The translations under genes were made by a program, and so were the position numbers. This document shows, one piece after another, positions 25,812-34,781 of a stretch of DNA of 38,301 nt; within the stretch, counting starts at the first letter, position 1; each line of letters begins with the position of its first letter. The DNA lies in assembly GCA_903892305.1 (NCBI GenBank), contig CAITHQ010000183.1, positions 1 to 38,301 of the forward strand. Direction: 5' to 3'. Origin of the DNA: an uncultured Alphaproteobacteria bacterium. Its GTDB lineage: Bacteria; Pseudomonadota; Alphaproteobacteria; Caulobacterales; Caulobacteraceae. Below the pieces are notes generated by a model. That model was not told the origin of the DNA, did not search any database, and was given only the letters and a program-made list of their open reading frames with translations.

Positions 25812-26366
25812 ATGTCTGACTCGCAATCACAAGAACCGACTATGGAGGAAATTCTGGCCTCCATACGCCGGATCATTTCCGAAGATGAAGCTCCTGCCGA
25901 AGAGGCTCTGCCGCTCGGCGACATCGAGCCCTTGCCTACCCCTGAGCCAGAACCGATCGCATTAGAGGCACCGCCACCGCCACCTCCTCCGGAGCCACCG
26001 CTTGTGCTCGAGGACGACGTCCTCGAGTTGACTGAAAAGGTCGATACAGTTGGTGATCTGGATATCTACACACCACTGGACACTCCAGCCTTGTCGCCAA
26101 CACCACAGCCAGTCGCGCCATCTGAGCCAGAATTTGATCCAGGTCCTGGCTTGGTGGGCTCACCCGCTGCCAGTGCTGCGGCTGCATCCTTTGAGCACCT
26201 TACCGCAACCATCCTCATGCCCCGTGATGGTCGGACGCTGGAAGATGTGACTCGTGAACTCTTGCGGCCCCTCTTGAAGCAATGGCTTGATGATCATCTG
26301 CCAAGGATTGTCCAAGAGACGGTCCAGGCTGAGGTCGAGCGCATTTCACGCGGGGCCCGTCCCTAG
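25812..26366 (+). CDS. popZ: PopZ-like polar organizing protein (DUF2497)
   Basis: N-terminal EPTMEEILASIRRIISEDE, Pro/Glu-rich linker, C-terminal LRPLLKQWLDDHLPRIVQETVQAEVERISRG; directly upstream of valS. Confidence 0.88.
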   Translation: MSDSQSQEPTMEEILASIRRIISEDEAPAEEALPLGDIEPLPTPEPEPIALEAPPPPPPPEPPLVLEDDVLELTEKVDTVGDLDIYTPLDTPALSPTPQPVAPSEPEFDPGPGLVGSPAASAAAASFEHLTATILMPRDGRTLEDVTRELLRPLLKQWLDDHLPRIVQETVQAEVERISRGARP

Positions 26367-26496
26367 TCGGGGCAGTTTTCACGCTGAGTTTTTTCCGAAT
26401 CCTCGTCCCCAAAATAGACCTAGGTGAACAAAATTCCGTTCCCTCGCGCCTTTCGTTGGCGGGGTCAGCCGTGTATGCACCGGCTACAGGCGAGCC

Positions 26497-29160
26497 ATGC
26501 TAGACAAAAACTTCGATCCAAAAACCGCTGAACCGCGTCTCTATGCTCAATGGGAGGGGTCGGGTGCTTTTGCGCCGACTCAAGATCTCGCTGCGGAGCC
26601 ATTCTCCATAGTCATCCCCCCCCCAAACGTGACGGGATCGCTGCATATTGGCCATGCGCTAAACAACACCCTTCAGGATGTGCTGATCCGTTTCGAGCGC
26701 ATGCGTGGCAAGGCGGCGCTCTGGCTGCCCGGAACCGACCATGCCGGCATTGCGACCCAGATGGTCGTGGAGCGCCAGTTGGCCGCGGCGGGTAATATGT
26801 CCCGTCGGGACATGGGCCGCGAAGCCTTCGTTGCCAAGGTCTGGGAATGGAAGGCTGAGAGCGGCGGAACCATCACAAATCAGCTTCGCCGGCTGGGGGC
26901 ATCCTGCGATTGGAGCCGCGAGCGGTTTACCCTAGATGAGGGCCTGAGCGCTGCCGTCCGCAAAGTCTTTGTCACCCTGTATAAGCAGAAGCTTCTTTAT
27001 CGCGACAAGCGGCTGGTGAACTGGGATCCAGCTCTCCAGACTGCGATTTCGGACCTTGAAGTCGAGCAAAAAGAAGTCGACGGCCATTTCTGGCATTTCG
27101 CCTATCCCCTCGAGGATGGATCGGGCGAGATTGTAGTGGCAACCACCCGGCCAGAGACCATGCTTGGCGATACGGCCGTCGCTGTGAATCCTAAAGACGA
27201 GCGCTACAAGCACCTGATCGGCAAGGCTGTGCGCCTTCCCATCGTTAATCGGCCTATTCCAATCATCGCAGACGACTATGCCGATCCGGAAAAGGGTTCG
27301 GGTGCCGTCAAGATTACCCCCGCCCACGACTTCAACGACTTCATGGTGGGTAAACGCAACAACCTGCCTATGATCAACATCTTCGACGCCTTTGCGAAGA
27401 TCAATGAGAATGGGCCCCAGGAGTATCAGGGCCTGGATCGCTTCGCCGCCCGCAAGAAGGTCGTTGAGACCTTTGAGGAATTGGGTCTTCTGCGGGAAAT
27501 CGAGAAGACCCGACACGCGGTTCCGCACGGGGATCGCTCTGGCGTTGTCGTCGAGCCCTATCTGACTGACCAGTGGTATGTTGACGCTAAGACCCTGGCT
27601 CAGCCGGCGATCAAGGCGGTGGAGGAGGGACGCACAGTCCTCGAACCTAAGACCTGGGAAAAGACCTATTTCGAGTGGATGCGGAACATTGAGCCCTGGT
27701 GTATTTCGCGTCAGCTCTGGTGGGGACACCGCATTCCGGCTTGGTATGGCCCAGACGGCAGGATTTTCGTTGAAGAAACAGAAGCCCAGGCCAAATCCGC
27801 GGCACGTGAACACTATGGCCGTGATGAAGATCTAAAGCAGGACGAGGACGTTCTCGACACCTGGTTCTCATCAGGACTCTGGCCATTCTCGACCCTCGGC
27901 TGGCCCGAGAAGACGGCCGATCTGGCCCGGTTCTACCCGACCCACACCCTGGTGACCGGCTTTGACATCATTTTCTACTGGGTCGCCAGGATGATGATGA
28001 TGGGCCTGCATTTCACCGGCGAAGTGCCCTTTAAGAGGGTCTTCTTCAATGCCCTGGTCCGCGACGCCGCGGGCAAGAAGATGTCCAAGTCCAAGGGCAA
28101 TGTCATGGACCCGCTTGAGTTGGTTGACGAATACGGGGCCGACGCTTTGCGGTTCACCCTGACAGCTATGTCGGGGCAGGGCAGGGACATTAAGCTCTCG
28201 ACCCAACGCATTGAAGGCTATCGCAATTTCGGTACCAAGCTTTGGAATGCAGCACGCTTTTGTCAAATGAATGGGTGCGCCCGGGCCGTGGATTTTGACC
28301 CATCAAAGGTCAAGGGTGTGCTGAATCGCTGGATCGTCGGCGAGACCCAGCGGGCCTCCGTGGCCGTGACTGAGGCCATTGCGAGCTGTGGCTTCGACGG
28401 CGCGGCCACTGTCCTTTACCGTTTTATCTGGAACACCTTCTGCGACTGGTATGTGGAGCTATCCAAGCCTCTGCTGACCGGTGCCGACGAAGCTGCCAAG
28501 GCCGAAACCCAGGCTGTCGCTGCTTGGGTGCTCGACCAGATCCTAAAACTGCTGCACCCGATCATGCCTTACCTCACCGAGGAATTGTGGGCGCAGACTG
28601 CTGATCTTGGTGCCTCACGGCCTGAAGGCCTGCTCGTGACGGCCCGCTGGCCTGATCTGTCGTCAGATCTTGTCGATCTAAAGGCTCAGTCGGAAATCGA
28701 CCTCATCGTTGCCGCCGTCACTGAAGGCCGCTCGGTCAAGGCGGAGTTAAACGTCCCGCATTCCGCGCGACCCGCCTTGCTGGTGATCGACGCCACCACC
28801 GAGCAGCGTGCCGTTCTGGAGGCCAATGCTGCTGTCATCGCCCAGACCTTAAGAGTGTCAGAGGTCAGGTTCGAGGCCAACGCCCCCTTGGGCGCCATTC
28901 CCTTTGTTGTGCAGGGCGCAACCCTGGCCCTGCCCGTGGCTGAATTTATCGATCTGGCAGCCGAAAAGACCCGCTTGGTCAAAGAGATTGCTGGTCATGT
29001 CAGCGACATCGCCCATGTCATGAAGAAACTCGGCAATCCAGACTTCTTGGCGCGTGCCAAGGAAGAGGTCATCGAGGAAAATCGGGAGCGTTTGGCTGAA
29101 GCCGAGGCCGCCAAGGCTAAGCTGGAAAGCGCCTTCAACCGCCTGGAAGCCGTCGCCTGA
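26497..29160 (+). CDS. valS: Valyl-tRNA synthetase
   Basis: 887 aa; [21 protein letters not shown] (HIGH), [25 protein letters not shown] (KMSKS), C-terminal coiled coil. Confidence 0.97.
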   Translation: MLDKNFDPKTAEPRLYAQWEGSGAFAPTQDLAAEPFSIVIPPPNVTGSLHIGHALNNTLQDVLIRFERMRGKAALWLPGTDHAGIATQMVVERQLAAAGNMSRRDMGREAFVAKVWEWKAESGGTITNQLRRLGASCDWSRERFTLDEGLSAAVRKVFVTLYKQKLLYRDKRLVNWDPALQTAISDLEVEQKEVDGHFWHFAYPLEDGSGEIVVATTRPETMLGDTAVAVNPKDERYKHLIGKAVRLPIVNRPIPIIADDYADPEKGSGAVKITPAHDFNDFMVGKRNNLPMINIFDAFAKINENGPQEYQGLDRFAARKKVVETFEELGLLREIEKTRHAVPHGDRSGVVVEPYLTDQWYVDAKTLAQPAIKAVEEGRTVLEPKTWEKTYFEWMRNIEPWCISRQLWWGHRIPAWYGPDGRIFVEETEAQAKSAAREHYGRDEDLKQDEDVLDTWFSSGLWPFSTLGWPEKTADLARFYPTHTLVTGFDIIFYWVARMMMMGLHFTGEVPFKRVFFNALVRDAAGKKMSKSKGNVMDPLELVDEYGADALRFTLTAMSGQGRDIKLSTQRIEGYRNFGTKLWNAARFCQMNGCARAVDFDPSKVKGVLNRWIVGETQRASVAVTEAIASCGFDGAATVLYRFIWNTFCDWYVELSKPLLTGADEAAKAETQAVAAWVLDQILKLLHPIMPYLTEELWAQTADLGASRPEGLLVTARWPDLSSDLVDLKAQSEIDLIVAAVTEGRSVKAELNVPHSARPALLVIDATTEQRAVLEANAAVIAQTLRVSEVRFEANAPLGAIPFVVQGATLALPVAEFIDLAAEKTRLVKEIAGHVSDIAHVMKKLGNPDFLARAKEEVIEENRERLAEAEAAKAKLESAFNRLEAVA

Positions 29161-29232
29161 TTCCCTTGAGACTTGGGTCGCCATGCCCCATGGTTTCCTC
29201 ACCTCATTTTCTGGCCGAAAAGGACGTCGCGC

Positions 29233-30723
29233 ATGCGTAGATTCTTCAGTTCGCTCGCCGTGGTTGCGGTACTGGCCTTGGCTGGGCCAGCCCTGGCTGA
29301 TGATGCCCCCAAGCCTGACGTTTCAAAGGTTGATCTTCCCGCCTTCCCGGCGGACGCATTCATCAAGCAGGTCACCCATGTGGCGGATAAAACCCTTAAC
29401 TATACCGCGACGATCGGGTCTCTGCCGGTGCGGGACGAGAGGGGTAAGAAAATCGCTGAGGTGGTGTTCGCCGCCTATACCTTGGATGGCCCACGCGATC
29501 CAAAGCGCCCCATCACCTTTGCCTTCAATGGCGGTCCAGGCGCGGCCTCGGTCTATCTGAACCTTGGGGCCATCGGGCCCAAGCGCATCCAGTTCGGTGC
29601 CCAGGGCGACACGGCATCGGACCCCGCGACCCTCGTAGACAATCCCGGAACCTGGATGGATTTCACCGACATGGTGTTTATCGATCCGGTGGGCACGGGC
29701 TATTCCCGCAGCCTGGTGGATGAGACCGAAACCAAGAAGCGGTTCTTCCAGGTCAAGCCCGACATCGAATACCTTTCGAGGATTGTCTTTGATTGGCTGG
29801 TCAAGAACGGCCGTGTGGCATCGCCCAAATATGTGGTGGGAGAAAGCTATGGCGGTTATCGGGCCCCGGCTATTGCCCGCTATCTGCAGGCTGAACTCGG
29901 TATTGGGCCCTCTGGCGTGATCTTGGTCTCGCCCTATCTGGACGCCCGCACCGGGGTTGCTGAAGACCTTTCGCCTATTCCATGGATGATCAATCTGCCT
30001 TCCATGGCAGCGGCTAATTATGAGCGTCAGGGCCAGACGCTGTCGCCAGAACTGTTGGCCGAGGTCGAAGCCTATACCCGGGGCGAATTTGCTGTCGACC
30101 TGATGAAGGGGCGGGCTGATCCTGCGGCCGTTGAGCGTCTTGTGGATCGGGTGACCCGCTATACGGGCCTCGATCCGGCCCTGGTCAAACGCATGGGGGG
30201 GCGGGTTGATACCCGCACCTTCCTGCGCGAACTCTACCGCGACACTGGGAAGCTCGCGTCGGTCTATGACTCTAACGTCACCACTTGGGACCCCTTCCCC
30301 TGGAAGAACGAGCAGAATGCGGGCGACCCCATTCTCGACGCCATCATTGCCCCGACCACCAGCGCCATGGTCGAGTTCACCACGCATACGGTGGGCTGGA
30401 AGGTAGAAGGGCGGTTCAACGCCTTGTCCAATGCGGTAAACCAAGCCTGGGAGCCGGGCTATTACAACACCCTGGAGTCCGTCACGGACTTGCGCCAGTC
30501 TCTTGCTGCCGATGGTAAGATGAAGGTCCTCATCGTTCACGGCTATGATGATCTCAGCTGCCCATTCTTTTCGTCCCGGCTGATTGTCGACCAGATCCCG
30601 CGAATGGGCAGCCCAGATCGGGTCAAGCTGACACTCTATCCTGGCGGACACATGTTCTATTCCCGGCCAGACAGTCAGACGGCATTCCGCCGGGATGTCA
30701 TGGCCCTGTACGGCGCGCGCTAG
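29233..30723 (+). CDS. Secreted S10-family serine carboxypeptidase-like peptidase
   Basis: In-frame ATG at 29233 with signal peptide (ORF opens 29173); FNGGPGAASVYLNLGAIGP, VGESYGGYRAP, HGYDDLSCPFFSS, YPGGHMFY. Confidence 0.9.
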   Translation: MRRFFSSLAVVAVLALAGPALADDAPKPDVSKVDLPAFPADAFIKQVTHVADKTLNYTATIGSLPVRDERGKKIAEVVFAAYTLDGPRDPKRPITFAFNGGPGAASVYLNLGAIGPKRIQFGAQGDTASDPATLVDNPGTWMDFTDMVFIDPVGTGYSRSLVDETETKKRFFQVKPDIEYLSRIVFDWLVKNGRVASPKYVVGESYGGYRAPAIARYLQAELGIGPSGVILVSPYLDARTGVAEDLSPIPWMINLPSMAAANYERQGQTLSPELLAEVEAYTRGEFAVDLMKGRADPAAVERLVDRVTRYTGLDPALVKRMGGRVDTRTFLRELYRDTGKLASVYDSNVTTWDPFPWKNEQNAGDPILDAIIAPTTSAMVEFTTHTVGWKVEGRFNALSNAVNQAWEPGYYNTLESVTDLRQSLAADGKMKVLIVHGYDDLSCPFFSSRLIVDQIPRMGSPDRVKLTLYPGGHMFYSRPDSQTAFRRDVMALYGAR

Positions 30724-30765
30724 AGCTCAGGCTGGCGACCAAAAAAGCATTTCGGAGGACGCACC

Positions 30766-32517
30766 ATGACCGACACGACCTTGCCTACCACCTGGCCTGC
30801 CATGTCCATTGCCGATGCCCATGCGGCTCTGACAGCGCCCGGAATGCCGGGCGAAATGGAAGAGGTGTTGATCCACGGCGTGAAGACCCGGGTCTGGAAG
30901 AACCTTCCGCCGTCCCTGCGTTCCGTTGTCGAGGCCGGGCGAGCGCACGGGGAGAAAGTCTTTCTCGTCTATGAGGACGAGCGGGTAACCTTTGAGGCCT
31001 TCCATCGCGCGGTCGCCGCTTTGGCGATCCAGTTAGCTGCGGACGGTGTCGGGAAGGGCGATCGGGTTGCTGTGATCATGCGCAACCTTCCCGAATGGCC
31101 TGTGGCCTTCTATGCAGCTGTGTCCCTCGGGGCCATCGTAACCCCACTGAATGCCTGGTGGACTGGGGAAGAACTGGAATACGGCCTGACCGATTCCGGA
31201 ACCAAGGTTGTCCTGGTGGACAATGAGCGCTTTGAGCGCCTGCGTGAGCACCTGCCCAACTGCCCCGACCTGGAAAAGATTTATGTAAGCCGAGCCCGGG
31301 AGGATATCGCCCATCCCCTGGTCACGAAGCTGGAAACGGTAATCGGCGCGCCTCCGTCCTGGGGAAGCCTTGCTGATCAGGCCTTACCCGATGTGGACAT
31401 CCAGCCGGACGACGACGCCACCATTTTCTATACGTCCGGCACCACAGGGCGTCCGAAGGGGGCGCTTGCCACCCACCGAGGAGTCAATTCCAACATCATG
31501 GCGGCGGTGGTGATAGGTGCGAGGGCCTTCCTGCGTCGGGGCGAAACGCCGCCCCAGCCAGATCCCGCTGCGCCGCAGTCGGCAGCCTTGCTCTCGGTGC
31601 CTTTCTTCCACGCCACTGGATGCATCGCCATACTGAACCCGTCCCTTGCAGGTGGGGCCAAGCTGGTCATGATGCACAAGTGGGATGTGGTTAGGGCATT
31701 TGAGTTGATCGAGCGTGAGCGGGTTACTCTGGCCGGAGGCGTCCCGACCATAGCCTGGCAGTTGATCGAACATCCCCTTCGCGAAAAATACGACCTGTCG
31801 TCTCTGCAGAGCGTCTCCTATGGCGGTGCGCCATCAGCGCCAGAACTGGTCCGCAAGATCAAGGAAACCTTCCCCAAGTCTTCGCCGGGCAATGGCTGGG
31901 GCATGACCGAAACCTGCGCCACCGTGACCAATCATGGAGCCGAGGACTACGCCAATCGTCCAGACAGCTGTGGACCTGCCGTTCCAGTTTCCGACCTCGA
32001 AATACGAGACGCCGCCGATGGTGTCACCGTTTTGGGCCCCAATCAGGTTGGCGAACTCTGGGCACGCGGCCCACAGGTGGTAAAGCTCTATTGGAACAAG
32101 CCCGAGGCGACAGTCCAGACCTTCGTTGATGGATGGGTCAGGACTGGTGACCTCGCTAGGGTCGATGAAGAGGGGTTCTGTTTCATCATCGACCGCGCAA
32201 AGGACATGCTGATCAGGGGCGGGGAAAATATCTACTGCATTGAGGTGGAGAACATCCTCTACGACCATCCTGCGGTCATGGACGCCGCCGTTGTCGGCAT
32301 TCCCCACCGCACCTTGGGTGAGGAACCAGGCGCAGTGGTCACCTTAAAACAAGGTGCAAGCGCAACGGAGGCGGAATTGCGAGCCCATGTCGCCGAACAC
32401 CTCGCGGCCTTCAAGGTGCCAGTCCAGGTGAAGTTCTGGCACGAAACCCTGCCACGTAACGCCAATGGCAAGATTTTGAAGAACGAGCTTAAAAAGCTGT
32501 TCGCTGATCTGGGCTAA
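30766..32517 (+). CDS. AMP-dependent acyl-CoA synthetase/ligase
   Basis: 583 aa; IFYTSGTTGRPKGALATHRG, NGWGMTETCATVTNHG, GWVRTGDLARVDEEGF, LPRNANGKILKNELKKLF. Confidence 0.95.
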   Translation: MTDTTLPTTWPAMSIADAHAALTAPGMPGEMEEVLIHGVKTRVWKNLPPSLRSVVEAGRAHGEKVFLVYEDERVTFEAFHRAVAALAIQLAADGVGKGDRVAVIMRNLPEWPVAFYAAVSLGAIVTPLNAWWTGEELEYGLTDSGTKVVLVDNERFERLREHLPNCPDLEKIYVSRAREDIAHPLVTKLETVIGAPPSWGSLADQALPDVDIQPDDDATIFYTSGTTGRPKGALATHRGVNSNIMAAVVIGARAFLRRGETPPQPDPAAPQSAALLSVPFFHATGCIAILNPSLAGGAKLVMMHKWDVVRAFELIERERVTLAGGVPTIAWQLIEHPLREKYDLSSLQSVSYGGAPSAPELVRKIKETFPKSSPGNGWGMTETCATVTNHGAEDYANRPDSCGPAVPVSDLEIRDAADGVTVLGPNQVGELWARGPQVVKLYWNKPEATVQTFVDGWVRTGDLARVDEEGFCFIIDRAKDMLIRGGENIYCIEVENILYDHPAVMDAAVVGIPHRTLGEEPGAVVTLKQGASATEAELRAHVAEHLAAFKVPVQVKFWHETLPRNANGKILKNELKKLFADLG

Positions 32518-33252
32518 ATGCCCAAGGTCCGCGTAGATGCCTTGCTGGTGGCGCGTGGTCTGGCAGAAAGCCGCGCAAAGGCCCAGGCCGCCATTGCTGC
32601 CGGAGGCGTGATGGCCAAAGGGCTTTTGGTCGCCAAGGCCTCGGAGTTGCTGGACCCTGACGTCGATTTGCAGATAAGCCCCGCCCATCCTTGGGTCGGA
32701 CGGGGTGCCTTAAAGTTGGTTCATGCCTTGGATCTTTGGTCCATCCCTATGGCGGGGCGATGCGTGCTAGATATCGGCGCATCCACGGGCGGCTTTACGG
32801 AGGTCTCAATTACCAGGGGGGCGAGGGTGGTTTACGCCGTCGATGTCGGCCAAAATCAACTTCACCACAGCCTAAGAACCGACCCCAGGGTCGTCGTTCT
32901 GGAGGGGGTAGACGCGCGCAATCTTGATCAATCCCTCGTGCCGCAAGTGCCCGATGTCTTGGTTTGCGACGCAAGCTTTATCGGCCTTGCCAAGGTTCTT
33001 CCCGTTGCTTTGAGCCTATCCGGACTAGGTGCCGATCTCATCGCCCTCATCAAGCCGCAGTTCGAAGCTGGCCCCGGCCATGTGGGAAAAGGCGGTATGG
33101 TGAAAAACCCTGAGGTTTTGGCCCGGGTGCAGGCCGATGTCACAGACTTCTTGGAGGCATCCGGCTGGACCGTTAAGGCGAAGACCGAAAGCCCGATTTT
33201 TGGGGGCGCAGGCCAGATCGAGTACCTGGTTCACGCCCAAAAAAGCAGATAG
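32518..33252 (+). CDS. tlyA: TlyA-family rRNA (2'-O) methyltransferase/hemolysin
   Basis: 244 aa; S4-like N-terminus RVDALLVARGLAESRAKAQAAIAAGGV; VLDIGASTGGFTEVSITRGARVVYAVDVG. Confidence 0.9.
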   Translation: MPKVRVDALLVARGLAESRAKAQAAIAAGGVMAKGLLVAKASELLDPDVDLQISPAHPWVGRGALKLVHALDLWSIPMAGRCVLDIGASTGGFTEVSITRGARVVYAVDVGQNQLHHSLRTDPRVVVLEGVDARNLDQSLVPQVPDVLVCDASFIGLAKVLPVALSLSGLGADLIALIKPQFEAGPGHVGKGGMVKNPEVLARVQADVTDFLEASGWTVKAKTESPIFGGAGQIEYLVHAQKSR

Positions 33253-33292
33253 CGACGCCACCAGTGAGGCGCTGGCGACGCCACGTCTTGAA

Positions 33293-33943
33293 TCAGTCGA
33301 CCACTTGATAGCGGCCAGCTCCGTCCTGGCAAACCCGCACAAAGCGATTCTGAACGCGACCGTCAGGCAAGTAGATTGGGCTTTCGGCTAGGGTGCAATT
33401 GCCAGGGTTATTCGGTGGCTGAGACACCCCATACTGGCTTCCCGGCTGGAATTCGTATCGGCGAACCACCACAGTGCGGCGTTCCCGATAGCCATAGCCA
33501 TCCTCTCCATAGCTGCCGTTATATCCTGCTGAGCCATATCCGTTGTTATAGCGGTCGTCATAGCCGTCGTTGGAATAGGAGGTATCGCCATAGTCGCGAT
33601 TGTCAGTGTTATAGGCTTGGCTAGGCGCAGGGCGGCAAGCTGCTGAGCTATTACCAATGCCCGCTCCGACCGCAGCGCCCGCCAAGGCACCGAGCACGGC
33701 ACCTTCTTTGCGAACGCCGTGTCCTGCGACATTAGAGCCGATGGCAGCGCCTGCTAGGGCACCCAAAATGCCGCCTGCTGTGGTGCGCCCCACCGTGTCA
33801 CGACGGCAGGGGTCATAGTCATAGCTCCGCGACCCATAATAGGTCGTCGACTGAGCGGCGGCGAGGGATGGGGTCGCCGAGATGGCGGTGAGGGCCATAA
33901 ACCCAACCAGACCTACCTTGGCGAAGGTGGAAGCGGTGTTCAT
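33293..33943 (-). CDS. Exported glycine-zipper (17-kDa-antigen-like) protein with Tyr/Gly/Asp-rich segment
   Basis: ORF opens 34048; ATG at 33943 with AAGGAGAG and signal peptide; GGILGALAGAAIGSNVAGHGVRKEGAVLGALAGAAVGAGIG. Confidence 0.8.
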   Translation of the reverse strand: MNTASTFAKVGLVGFMALTAISATPSLAAAQSTTYYGSRSYDYDPCRRDTVGRTTAGGILGALAGAAIGSNVAGHGVRKEGAVLGALAGAAVGAGIGNSSAACRPAPSQAYNTDNRDYGDTSYSNDGYDDRYNNGYGSAGYNGSYGEDGYGYRERRTVVVRRYEFQPGSQYGVSQPPNNPGNCTLAESPIYLPDGRVQNRFVRVCQDGAGRYQVVD

Positions 33944-33974
33944 TGCGGACTCTCCTTGCGCGTTCACTTGAGAC

Positions 33975-34400
33975 TTAACTGCGGCCGCTTGGGCGCCAGA
34001 CGCCATCCTTGCCGCGGCAGATTTCCAGGTCGTGGTCTCGGCCATCATAGGTTTCGGTAATCCACTGGCAATTCTGGCGGCTATAGGTCGTCTGTGTCAG
34101 GCGGCTGGGATAGGCCGAGCACTTGATGTAGTGTTTGCCAACCTGATGCCCAACTCCGGCACCAATAAGGCCGCCAACGATCACGCCTGCTGTGCGGTCC
34201 TTCTTTCCAGCCAGGGCTGCACCAGCTAGGGCGCCGAGGGCACCACCTGCTATGGTGCCCGTGGTTGTGGCTTCCTTTTGTTTGGAGACGCAAATATCGC
34301 CTCTGCCATAGTCACGATCCACGGCTGACGCATATTGCGGTACAGCCAGGGTGCTGAGGGCGCAGGTGGCCGCCAGACAAAGGGCGAGGGTGGATTTCAT
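33975..34400 (-). CDS. Exported glycine-zipper 2TM-domain protein
   Basis: ORF opens 34532; ATG at 34400 gives signal peptide MKSTLALCLAATCALSTLA; GTIAGGALGALAGAALAGKKDRTAGVIVGGLIGAGVGHQVGKHY. Confidence 0.8.
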   Translation of the reverse strand: MKSTLALCLAATCALSTLAVPQYASAVDRDYGRGDICVSKQKEATTTGTIAGGALGALAGAALAGKKDRTAGVIVGGLIGAGVGHQVGKHYIKCSAYPSRLTQTTYSRQNCQWITETYDGRDHDLEICRGKDGVWRPSGRS

Positions 34401-34638
34401 TGGCAGTATGTCCCTTAATTTTGCTGTGAAGCCTCGGTCTCGATGACGCTTATGACGGTCTGAATCTGAACGTGCCTTGAACGGGTCGCTTAGGTCCTTG
34501 CTAACAAAACCATATCGAATCCTAAGGCGCAAATCTCCATACGGCCAAGGCGCAAATGGTCGCGACGACTGGCTGTCTTCATCACAAAACTTAATGTTCG
34601 ACGCGATCCTTTGATCGATACGCTTTAAGATTGTGAAA

Positions 34639-34654
34639 GTGTTAACGTGTTAAC
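34639..34654. repeat. Perfect tandem octamer GTGTTAAC-GTGTTAAC in the divergent intergenic region
   Basis: Read directly: aaGTGTTAACGTGTTAACtaaat. Confidence 0.9.
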
Positions 34655-34781
34655 TAAATCGTTGTCGACTCCTCAATTTCTAGAATTGATCCGCAAAATC
34701 ATGCGTGTCTCTCATCCTTTTAAGACGCAGGCCGCCGTTCCGTTTTCATTTGAGGTGAAAACCCACTAGACCCACCTGATC

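Noticed and set aside
26415-26435. GAAC-N8-GTTC motif between popZ and valS as an SOS box
   Set aside because: Wrong spacing and inverted half-sites compared with the GTTC-N7-GTTC direct-repeat consensus.
26932-27813. 293-aa minus-strand ORF inside valS
   Set aside because: Fully antisense to a highly conserved synthetase; no domain signature.
29323-30651. 442-aa minus-strand ORF antisense to the S10 peptidase
   Set aside because: The plus-strand frame has clear catalytic motifs and a signal peptide; the antisense frame has no recognisable domain and is a typical shadow ORF of GC-biased codons.
34668-34690. CAATTTCTAGAATTG near-palindrome as an operator
   Set aside because: Short, AT-rich, imperfect symmetry; expected by chance in this AT-rich intergenic stretch.
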